Shown here piece after piece: positions 51,813 to 62,476 of a stretch of 64,000 bases of DNA. How positions within the stretch are numbered: the stretch's first letter is position 1; each line of letters opens with the position of its first letter. The DNA comes from Aphis gossypii (Eukaryota > Arthropoda > Insecta > Hemiptera > Aphididae), in the NCBI RefSeq assembly GCF_020184175.1, contig NC_065531.1, forward strand, positions 73,502,604 through 73,566,603, in the 5' to 3' direction. The position numbers were made by a program, and so were the translations under genes. The notes beneath the pieces are model-generated. The model was not told where the DNA came from, did not search any database, and was given only the letters and a program-made list of their open reading frames with translations.

Positions 51813-52800
51813 CCTGAGCGCAGTAGGTACCTAATTGTATTTATTTTGTGTGTGTCTATACTCTTTAGTCTATATCACCACACTTGGAAATAGTGAAAAT
51901 ATAAATAGATTTTTAACTTTAATATCTATACTGACTTGTTATAAGGAAAAAGAAAAAATTTATATGCACTTACAAATTCCAATTTTAGGGAGTAAAAATT
52001 AAAAAGATTTCAGTATGTAAATTTATTAATAATTGGAAAAAGTAAGAAAAATTTGAGAAAATCGATAAAAAAAATTCTTATTTTGTTGTAATTTAGAAAC
52101 AGCAGATACTTTGAAATTTTCACTTAATGCTTATATATCAATTTTCTATATGTGATCATTTTTTTCAATTAAGTATAGACCTTTGAATTTTTTTTTTTAA
52201 TATTGACACATAAAAAATGTTTCACTCGGTTAAATGGTTTGAAAATATAATACAAAGTTTGTCATAATATTGTTAATTAAATTTTTAAAAAAAAAAAATG
52301 AATGTTTAAATCTACAATTTCTGTTTACAACAATTTCAAGTTCAAATTTTGACGAAATCGGATATAACGCATTAAAGCCTAAAGGTTTTTGTTGTTTTGT
52401 GGTGATTAGAAAATATTTGTGGAAATGTTTACAAATAGTATTATATTTTACTAAACTCAATAATAATTTCAAAATATTTAAGTTCATTTTAAACTATTAG
52501 TAGTTTATACCATAAAATTATTATAATGGTAAAATAAATATCTTTAATAATTAATAGCAATATAAAATATGATATATTTTAAATTATATTTCATTATTTT
52601 ATAATATCTTTTTCTTAATAATATAGTCTGAAGACTAGTGAAGAGTGAAGACTACAAACTGTATCACTGTTTAGAAACGTTAGGGCGGTATATTCAATGA
52701 TTTCTAATATAGAGATCAAATTTAACAGATCCTATTCAACGACGAGGTATAGCTGTATAGGTACTTGACTCCTACTGTACAGCAGAACAGTTACCCTTTT
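51813..52800 (+). repeat. Unclassified interspersed repeat, copy 4 (possibly full length)
   Basis: Starts GATCCTGAGCGCAGTAGG and ends CCTACTGTACAGCAGAAC, the inverses of the ends of the minus-strand copy at 16786-17447. The interior includes GAGAAAATCGATAAAAAAA and a downstream stretch resembling 57640-57730. At nearly 1 kb it may be the longest copy here. The short frames inside (52230-52500) are AT-rich and probably meaningless. Confidence 0.45.
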
Positions 52801-55756
52801 TTATGTTGAATTAAAATAAACTAAAAAAATATTTTTAGATCATAATCGAATTTAGTTAAAATCGTCCAAAAATCAAAATCAAATTCATAAAAATAAATCT
52901 TGAATGATATAGCAAACTCGATTAACATTCAGTGATATCGTGTATAAATGTATAACAGCTAAATTTTAATATTTTTTAAAGAAAAAAAACACTAAATAAT
53001 ATTTCTATAGATAATAATACTGAATATTACTGAATACAAATTATAATAAAATATACTATTTGATGCCTAAATATGTTATGTATATACACATTCTTATGAT
53101 TTATAATTAATTATTTCAAATTATAATATATAATCAGATTAATTAACTATAGCATTTGATGAAATAACTGACCGAGTTACAAACAGTACATACGATTTTT
53201 TCCTAATTTAGGTGGTACTATACAATTATTTTGAAAACATTTAATCGTAAAAATTACAATTGTTCGACGTTGTCGATACTCGATAGGCAGGACTGCATAG
53301 CACTGCTGTTTTGGTCCACGAATAATAATATTATAATATTCATACGCGTTTTTGATAACATTTTAATGCAAAAGTCGTAGTTTGTAGTCCCACTAACTGG
53401 GTTCATAATTTTACAAAGTAGTCGGATAGTGTGCCAGAATCATTGATTTTCAGGTTTCGGGTTTCTCGTGTTGATCAAGCGCTAAAATATAAATTATACT
53501 TTGATAATTGTACAAAAGTATAAAATGTATATTATTATAGGATATGTTTCAGAACTACAAGTCATAATGTATCGACGGATGATACTATTAAATGGATGAA
53601 ACGAAGTATTATGTATACATTTTAAAATTTGTTGTACAATAATATGTTGACATATTATTTAATACCTATAATAATTATCAATACGAGACACGAGTACTTT
53701 ACCTATTGATTGTAAATTCATTCCTGTCAATAACTATTATTTTTAAACAACTAGGTAATTAAAATACTAAACAATAACCACATATAAAACAGACATAACA
53801 CGAAAGTTTCAAAATAAAAATTATTTAGATTTTTGTTAACACCGGGTGTATTTTTAAGAAAAACACATTTCAGTTATACATTTTTATTGGTTTTGAGTGT
53901 TGAATTTCTTTTTGCATTTTCATTGAAATTTTGTACTCAAGGTACAATTCCGAGCAATCGAAATAAAAACATAACCCTGACTTGATTCTCAAACAAAAAT
54001 CTAAATCAACTTGGAACACTTTTCTAAACAGTTGGTAATGAAATACCGATACAGTCCGTAAGTGCATGTTATCTAAAAATATAAAAATCATTAATAGCAG
54101 CGCTATCTATGAACTGTTGTGAAAAAAATGATTTAGATATGATATAATAATACATAATAGTTGCAGTAATCGTATGGAACCGGAATCTCTAAAAAAAACT
54201 CCTCTTTCTTGAGTTTGGACACAAATAAATACGCTCATGAAAGGACTAAAAGAACTATAATAATATAATAAGTAAGATCGATAATAAAAATAACGATAAT
54301 ACTATTTATTATATAATATAATTTTTCGATGTTTCATAATATTATGTATTACGAATGAACTTGGAACTATTCAAAGTGAGAATTAAAAGAATATTCAATT
54401 TTTATTTTTGTTCATTAAATATTGAATGTTTACAAAAATGTGACTTATAACATCGTATGGTTTTACTAGTATAGAAAACATTTTCTAATAGCAGCAATAC
54501 AATATTCACAACTTTACTATGTATTATATAAGTAATAAGTATAGATCACAAGGACCGCCTCCCGCGTTAAAGATGTGATAGGTGTATAGAAAAATGTTGG
54601 ATTTTTAAAAATATTGTATTTCATATTTAAAAGCGAAAAATAAGACGACTAATATTAAATAATAATTTATTGATTTAGATAAAAATGTAAAAGTCCAAAA
54701 ATATACGTAGCCAGCGCTGTAAACTGATGTCTTCATCGGCAATGTGACTTTTTAGTTTTCTTTATTGTTTGTATTATTTATATATTATATTATTATAACA
54801 TAATGGACATAAGAAACGAATTATCTACATTTTACATTACAAAAAAAGCTAACACTCAAAATAGACTTGTATTTATGAGGTGAAAAATTATTGGCAAATT
54901 ATATTTGTTACTCTCTTATTATATGACATAATAAGATTTCTCAAATCAATCAGATCTACCTATCCATATTTTATATATAGTATCAAAATAAAGAATCGGT
55001 TCACGTCAATAATTTTAAAGATTAATCGAGGAAAATTGATCGGGTCCATGGTTTTAGGTAGGACTAATATTATTTTTACTAGTAATAGATCATTTTTGAT
55101 ATTCTTATATAGCGTTTAGGTACCTATATTGCGCATTCAGTACATATAACTACTTTAAATTGTGATTTTAAATACTATAGGTACCTACTACTTACATCTA
55201 CGTAAACCCATTAATTTGGATTAATATTTAAATGATAAAATGTATTATATTCTTTAAAGGCGTGACTTCTGCTGCTCAGTGAAAACAATACAACTGATTT
55301 TTATTAGCATTAAACTAGGTTTTTTGACTTTTCACTGCATCATTGAACTTCCTGATAACCTATTTTTATGGCAGGTATTATTATTATTAATAAGTGTACG
55401 TAACAAATTAAATATAATTAATCGATACTATTACTAGTTATTACTAATATTAATTATCTATTGTTATATAATATGGAGTAATAGTATATTCTCCAAAACG
55501 ATGCAAATATACCTTATCCAATAACCATATACATTGTCTATTATATCAGAGTTGAAACTATTGCTCAAGGTTAAGCGGGGTATATAGAATAAATTATTGC
55601 GTTATCAGCAACAAATACATACTTTTTAGATTAAATACATAATACATGCAACAAATTACAAACAATATAAACTTATTTCTTCTTAACGATTGTTCCTTTA
55701 CTTATAATAAGCTACATGCGGTTTTTAAAGTCTATTTATCGAAAGATTATAGGTAG
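52801..55756. other. Gene-poor AT-rich intergenic DNA
   Basis: A minus-strand frame at 53870-54091 (73 codons) has a protein-like mix of residues but no recognisable domain. A somewhat GC-richer patch near 53265-53330 contains no exon I can support. Confidence 0.45.
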
Positions 55757-56271
55757 TGTAGTGATTTGAAAAAGAGGATAACTTAGTTAATCGGGGGAGA
55801 TTCTAAATTCATTATTTATTAAATAACCATAACTTATATTACCTCTCTGATTTCCGTGTCGACTTGTTCGTTGAAATCGTGGCTTTCGTCTGATATGTGG
55901 AATGAGGTGACCGATTTATATTCCAGAATAAAAAACCTTTTTCTTTTAATCACTATTTATTAATTTTACTTAACACCTTCTTTTTACACACATTAATATA
56001 TATATATATTAAATTATTATTAAAAACGTTTATAATTAATTCACTGTGTCTTACTGTCCAGACGGTCTGCGTAGTCTCTTGCCGTTCGTACGATGAGACA
56101 CAGATCACGCAATTGGCCGCCTGAACGGCAGACTGGAGTTCTTATAATATGATATCTTAATGTGTGTGTGTATGTGTGTGTGCTTAATCTTAATGGCTAA
56201 TAATTATTATAATTATTTTCTTATATACTTTACATTTAAAAGATATTATGGCTTAAACGCACATCATTACA
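55757..56271 (-). mobile_element. Solo LTR with 4-bp target duplication
   Basis: On the minus strand it begins TGTAATGATGTGCG at 56271 and ends AAATCACTACA at 55757, homologous along its length to the LTR at 15322-15852 but clearly diverged. GTAG lies directly on both sides (55753-55756 and 56272-56275). The TG..CA ends plus the exact 4-bp duplication show a genuine LTR retrotransposon insertion that has recombined down to a single LTR. No internal region remains. Confidence 0.85.
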
Positions 56272-56275
56272 GTAG

Positions 56276-57366
56276 GTTCATGTTGGAATTGACAAGGAAG
56301 ATATAGTATAAATTATAATCTAGGCACAGAGGCATAATTCGATCATGTTTGTTAGAGGAGGATGAAATGTTTTTACATTTTATCTATAACCTCCCCCTCA
56401 AAAAAAAAATTGTATTTATCATAAGCATTTCCTTTCAGTTCAATAAATGTATTTAAGCATGTGACACGGTAACAAATAATTACAAAAGATATTTTAATAT
56501 TATATTCAATACTAATTAATTACAAAATTATGTTGTCGATTGATTGTAAAACACAACCCGGTAGAATGATCAAATATTAAAAGCGGAGTGTAGATTATTT
56601 TATAAAATAAATAAAAAAAATAAAAAAAAAATTGATAAATATATAAATAAAACAATAAAAATTGTATTTTTATTCTTAACTCAAGTAAAATACCTATACA
56701 CATGTTATCATGAATAATAAGATTATTATCGATTATGGTAGATAATATTATTATGTTAATTTACACAATCATTGCACATGAGAGTTATAGACAAATCAAT
56801 TATAAAATATAAAACCCCTCGTCTATGGTGGAATAATATCGTATTTACACCATTGCGTCGAATACTATTTCAAAGCGACTTTATACTACTAAAATATTAC
56901 ATTTTAATAACATCGACTATTTTATATTGACGTATCGGTCGAAAAACGACGAAATTATCGTGCGCTTCTTCTCTGGCACTCAACACGCGGTCCGACTCCA
57001 CCGCGCGCGTGGCCGTCGGTCGTCTTAACACAATAGTATATAGTGCACCGTCACACAATAATGGCCGTAATAGCGGTGGAGATGTTGAACTGTTTTTTAA
57101 AACGTTCTACCCTCTTTGGTTGGCGAAATAACAATAATAATACAACCGTAGGGTCCTAAATACACTCCAGTATTCAATACCGTAGTTTGTAATTTCACAC
57201 CGATGGATTTTCCTTGACATTATACAGAATGTTTCAAAAGTCTTTATCCGATAACGAACTGATATAGTTCGGAAACGGTTTATCGCAGGTTAATGACCAA
57301 TGTATTTATGGAAAGGTTAGATAACCAAATTTATTTTGAGTTATCTAGTTGAAAAATTGGGCGCGT
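56276..57366. other. Intergenic DNA with a small GC-rich patch
   Basis: AT-rich except for about 56930-57080, a CpG-rich patch ending near a TATATAG at 57037-57043. It may be a promoter; no exon was identified. Confidence 0.4.
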
Positions 57367-57410
57367 CCATTTTCCTCCAAAAACGAAATACCATTTTTGA
57401 AGGAAAATGG
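57367..57410. repeat. 17-bp hairpin
   Basis: CCATTTTCCTCCAAAAA (57367-57383) pairs with TTTTTGAAGGAAAATGG (57394-57410) with one mismatch and a 10-base loop. Confidence 0.85.
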
Positions 57411-57439
57411 GTACGGCTGATAAATTTTGTGTGTGTGTG

Positions 57440-57900
57440 TGTGTCTACAGCGTAACTTGTCAAATAATACTTCAATTGCAAACTTCGGGGGTGGTCTACG
57501 ATATCAAATTGAAAATCCTTGGTGTATTATAGAGGTGAGAAGAAATTCCAACAATTTTCAAAAAAATCGAGAAAAACAACAAAAAAAAAAAAAATAATAA
57601 TGGAAAGGGGAAATTTTTACGCAAAACCAGTTTTTGACCAAATTGATTTTTTATATAGATGTAACTCAAAAACTAATCACTGTAAATAATTAAATTTTCA
57701 TAAAATATTTATATTAGTGTTATCTATGTATGATTAAATTTTGAAAGTATTTTTGCTTTTTTTTAGCTATTTTTAAATATTTTTAAACAACTGCAATTTT
57801 TATTCTCTCGTAAAATAACGATTTGCTATCAAATAATTTTAGATTTTTGTTATAGTTAAAATTTTAACGGAGGCAGGATATATTTTGATTATCAGCTTAC
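57440..57900 (+). repeat. Unclassified interspersed repeat, copy 5
   Basis: Shares with the reverse of 16980-17345 the order: CTTCGGGGGTGGT, a TTTTCAAAAAAATCGAGAAAAAC stretch, a TTTTTGACCAAATTGATTTTTTATAT stretch, then TATTAGTGTTATCTAT. Divergence is substantial, so this is an old family. The borders are approximate. Confidence 0.55.
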
Positions 57901-58854
57901 CCCTCCTATAATAATAGCAATAAATTATTTTCCTAAAAAAAGTATTTTAAGTAGTTATCTATACGTCGCTGGGGGGTGTTGACACCTACACTGCACGAAG
58001 TTGATAACAGAGGTTATACACACCGATTTCATAGAAAAAGATAGAAATCTAATTATCTATATAGTTTTGTCGTTTTTTACAAGCAATAATTTTTTAGATA
58101 TACATTATACACGATACAAACATCGTTAGCTGGTCAGAAAAATATTCTATGTTCAATATAAATCGTACATGTTAAGAAAAATAAAAACACTTGCTGACTG
58201 TGGTGGCTATTATTTAGATTAGTGGTTCTCAACATTTTTATATCCTAGTACCACCTGGCACTTGCCTTTAGAAATGCTGATGTATAAATGACCAAATAAA
58301 AATATTTCACAAAACTACGATATAATATTGTTGACAAAAAAAAAAGGAAAAAAATAACCGACCAATAAATAGTAGGTTGTAATATTGTACACACAAATGC
58401 GAAGGAAAGCATGACCTTACACAAGTGCCAAATGTATAGAGTATACCTATATATAGCTGCCTTTCTCAAATTATCTTTTATTTCAATTCAATATCCGTCA
58501 AAAAAAATAAAATAACTTTGATCTTAAAATTGTACTAATACAATAAAAATAAATAGTAATTTCGTTTTGTAATATAACATAATATGTGTAGGCATATAAT
58601 AATAAATAATATGCACTGTTTTAATTTTTAGTTTATATGTAGGTATAGAATTATTACCCAAATTATATATAATATTTTTTTCCACAATTTTATTGTTAAA
58701 TCTCTATACCAACAAGTGATATTAGAATACTCATACATTTTTGATATTGACAAGACTTTTCACTTTATGAAGCAAAACATAAAAATAATAAGTTTTAAAT
58801 AAACTAAAGTACTAATATAATATGAGAAAAGTTAGATGTATTCAGAAAAAAAAT
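57901..58854. other. AT-rich intergenic DNA with one hAT-like terminus
   Basis: TAGTGGTTCTCAACATTTTTA at about 58220 resembles the CAGTGGTTCTCAA end of hAT elements, as at 60850, but I find no partner end. Otherwise nothing recognised. Confidence 0.45.
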
Positions 58855-59027
58855 TAGTGGTGGTTGTTGGGAGGGCGATGACCCCCATCGCCCCCCCTTG
58901 GGGAATTTTTTTATATTATGCATTAATGTAACTCGTATCTTAAAACCTAGATAATAATTTTTATTGATGAGTGGGGGGTTGACATTTTGACAATCCCCCC
59001 CTAGAGGTTAGATCAAAACCGCCACTG
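58855..59027. mobile_element. Probable hAT-type MITE, decayed
   Basis: The left end TAGTGGTGGTT and the right end AACCGCCACTG are inverted relatives of CAGTGGCGGTT. G- and C-runs sit inside near both ends. No target duplication is preserved. Confidence 0.45.
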
Positions 59028-59883
59028 CTAGATATAAAATACGTTTATGAAGTTATGATGAGTATTGGGTTGTCTGTTTCAATAAACCACAATATACCAT
59101 GTTACGAAAATGGTAAAACGTAAGTACCTAGGTACTAATAGCTATCTAAGTAGCCAGCACGAAACTCCGGATAATTATTAGAAAACTGGTTTGTGGGTAT
59201 TTCACTATTGTCACTAGGTCAATCATTTAACACCCCCCGTGGAGACTTACGGTGGTCACGCAGGTATACGACCAATACGCAAAAACCAGTTTAAGGGCGT
59301 TCCGGAGGGGATGAATTCTGCAGGTTAAACGCGTCCATCGCCAGAAGCCGTATATTTTACTTCGCTATATGATTGTTTTTGTATTGTTATAAATCTGATG
59401 GTGAGTATGCACGTGAAGAATATCAAAAGAACAAAAAGAAAAAACCAGTCCCCTACAATGTCATCAATATATAACGCTCTTGGAATTTTTGAATTTTTCA
59501 CCACTCTCACTCACGTGGTCAATACGTCCCCTCTCAATACGCAAAGAACAAACAGCGCTCCTGCAGTGACACCATCCCTGACAATAGCCATCACATCGTA
59601 CACGGGTATAAACGTGTTGTCCGATGATGCGTTTCATTTCGTTTATGTTCGTCAGTCGTTAATGGTTTTGTTCCCGTCGCTCTTTCGCACGACGATTGTC
59701 GCTGTCGTTTTCCTCTGCGTCATCTCTGCCCAATCACTGTACAAATCTGCGGTCCATCGATCGCATAAATTATCATTTAAAAAAATACACATTCGTCCAG
59801 CCTATACACTGTATATTATACAGTCACTACTTACATACGAATATCAGAGTTGCATGTAGTGTGTGACGCACGTTGCTGCGTAC
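59028..59883. other. Less AT-rich stretch with an unassigned open frame
   Basis: A plus-strand frame runs 153 codons at 59398-59859 and contains one hydrophobic segment (LFRTTIVAVVFLCVISAQ). The composition is GC-richer than the surroundings on both strands. The translation resembles no protein I know, and it may simply mirror transcribed minus-strand DNA upstream of the exon candidate at 59884, so no function is assigned. Confidence 0.25.
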
Positions 59884-59980
59884 CTGTGATTCTTGTTGTC
59901 CCCGGAGATCACCGCCTTCAAACATCGCTCGTATAAGGTTGATTTATACGAATTTTTCAACTCCTTCGTCGTCTTGGATG
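59884..59980 (-). CDS. Candidate internal exon of an unknown gene
   Basis: On the minus strand a CTTACAAGCAG acceptor precedes about 97 bases in which one frame encodes SKTTKELKNSYKSTLYERC and then LKAVISGDNKNH, ending at a CACAG|GTACGC donor. Composition is distinctly protein-like for this AT-rich genome. I cannot name the protein and found no neighbouring exons, so this may be one exon of a gene with large introns or a relic. Confidence 0.3.
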
Positions 59981-60849
59981 CTGCTTGTAAGAATATAACT
60001 ATTATTTATTATTATACTTTAAATTAATATATATATATTTTGATTAGTAAATTATTATTCGTATCGCATAAAAATTACCATCGGTGAGCTGTAACTTTCA
60101 GTAACTATTATGTAAATAAGCCGCTTCAGCACCTAAAGTACCAATACCTATGTATTATTTTGCTACAGAAATGATGATTTATCATTTATAAATAAAAATA
60201 CCTAATTACCATTCCTGTCTAACGATATGATTATAGTATTCACATATTAACATTATATATATATATATATTATCGTGCAACGTCCCGGAGAATATTGCAT
60301 TAGGTTTGCATAGTCGTAAGCTGAAGACGAGAGGCTTACTGATTAGTGATAAGAGTATTTTTGTAAATTATCGTTTTTATTAATTTAGTGAATAGTGACG
60401 TTTTGTAAGTGGATACTCACATGTTTGGAAAGTCGAGACTTATGATAGAAATTTTTTTATAATTCATATTTAAGAGAACTTGCACAGTGCACATATACAG
60501 ATACAATCGCGAGTCTCAATAAATGATAATTTGAGTTTCGAAAAGGATAAAAGTGAATTTAATTCATGTATTTTCAACTGTTTAAGTCATGTAATATATA
60601 ATAAAATATAAGTTAAATACTATTTAAACTATTTTAAATACTCCTTCAGCTTTCAAAAGACAAACAAATTTGAATTATTAAAATTTGGAGCGTATGTGTA
60701 AAAGTAAACGAATAACGTATATTTATGCTTAGTATGCAGTACTGCATAGTGGCGCCATTTGAGTAATAGAAGTACTAATATTTAAGCTGGCTATAATTGA
60801 TTTTCATCATTAAGATTTAAGAACTTTTTCTTCACCATTATAGTACCTA
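59981..60849. other. AT-rich intergenic DNA
   Basis: Contains a TA tract at about 60257-60272 and a slightly GC-richer patch at 60275-60345. No gene recognised. Confidence 0.5.
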
Positions 60850-61145
60850 CAGTAGTTCTCAACCTTTTTTTACTTATGTCACCTTTAACCACTAGAATCA
60901 AACACTGCGCCACCCTAACATCAAAATAATAATAAACTTAACTTTATATTAAGAAATATTTTATTATTAAAAAAAAAAAATACACTACACAAAAAAAACT
61001 TTTAAAACGTTAATATTAATATGATTTTTTTCGCAAAAATGTATTTATTTAAATTTTTTTTTCTTTTCTTGTTGATTTTTCGTGTCACCCCTAAGCTGGG
61101 TTCAGTCACCCTTAGGTAACATGTCATCCCGATTGAGAACTACTG
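60850..61145. mobile_element. hAT-type MITE with 8-bp target duplication
   Basis: Starts CAGTAGTTCTCAACC and ends with the inverse of CAGTAGTTCTCAATC, a 14-of-15 match. TTATAGTA follows directly at 61146-61153 and also precedes at 60838-60845, there separated from the element by CCTA. CAGT(G/A)GTTCTCAA is a widespread hAT terminus. It is 296 bases and non-coding. Confidence 0.8.
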
Positions 61146-62426
61146 TTATAGTAAATAGTTGATTACTTACATATATTTCATTCAAAAGCTTAAGTATGGG
61201 GTTAAAGACCCAGCTCGCATTTTATTAAGTCTAATTAGAACTTCAGACAAAATTGTTTCACCTTTTTATATACATATTAATATTTATTAGATATATTTGA
61301 GTATTTAACCACTAATTTATTTATATATTCTGTATAAAATACTTATAATATATTTTATTAATTAACATACAGAATTGTAAACCTTCATTTATTTAATAAA
61401 GAATATCTATTAATAGTACACATTAAAAGTTAATGCTATAAAATGATATTAACAAAATACAAGTTAAAATGTAATTGGAGTAGCATAGGATTTAAACCAG
61501 CAGACCAAATTAAGCTGAAAATATTCTCTATAATATCCTCTACGTCCTGCTCTCCACTTTATGTATCATCCGTATGAGTAGTTCTCTCCGATACATATTT
61601 ATAAAATACAAGTATTTTAATATAACGTTTTAAATGTAATCAAATTATTTAAAATTTCCTTAGGTAATCTAAAACATAACACTTATTCACAATAATTTTC
61701 AAATTCAATGTAATAAATTCTAATGATCATCAACATCAACAATTAACAATAAAAGAAAATTGTGAATTGTATGACATGCCAATAAAACCCCTAAAACATC
61801 TCCCAAATGGCAAAACTATGATACTGTACTACTGTGCTTAAAGTATTTAAGTATAGGCACACATGGTTTATATTTGTTTATTATATTTCAACCAATAAAT
61901 ATTTATCAATATTTTAAGTCAAATTTTATAATTTATAAGTACTATTTTTACATTATAGACAAAATCTAGAAATCGTCAAAAAAAAACCTTTTATATTTGT
62001 TCAAGAATTGTTATTAAGTATATTTATTGAATTCCTAAAGTTACAGTATAATGGTTAGGATAGGTATTAATATGTACATAATTATTTCACATTAATATTA
62101 TGTTTTAATCATTTATTAATTACCTATTTGTCTATTATAATATAATTTGCCAGCCCGGCATTAAAACCTCATAAGTACCTACTAAATTAAAAATTAGTAG
62201 GTCATAACTATACTCAAAATTCCACATCATATTAAATTAAATAAAAACTATTAATAATTTAGCCATATTATGGAATTTTTATCAATTTCGACTACATTTT
62301 TTTAATCTTAGTCAACAAACAATTTAAAAGATTATTTAACTATAAATGAATTTCTATACATAGGTACTCGTAAGAAATTATGTATAAAATGCATATATGC
62401 CTTGTAATGATCTTTTACATTTTCAG
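61146..62426. other. AT-rich intergenic DNA, 5' flank or intron of the helicase gene
   Basis: No protein-like frame. The end of this interval is an intron: ATTTTCAG directly precedes 62427. Confidence 0.5.
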
Positions 62427-62476
62427 GACTTATAATTATAAACTATATTATATTATATGTTTAAGAAAAAATCAAT
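62427..62476 (+). other. 5'-UTR piece of the DEAD-box helicase gene
   Basis: A TTTTACATTTTCAG acceptor ends at 62426 and the first ATG of the coding frame is at 62477. This suggests a non-coding first exon further upstream that I could not locate. Confidence 0.4.
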
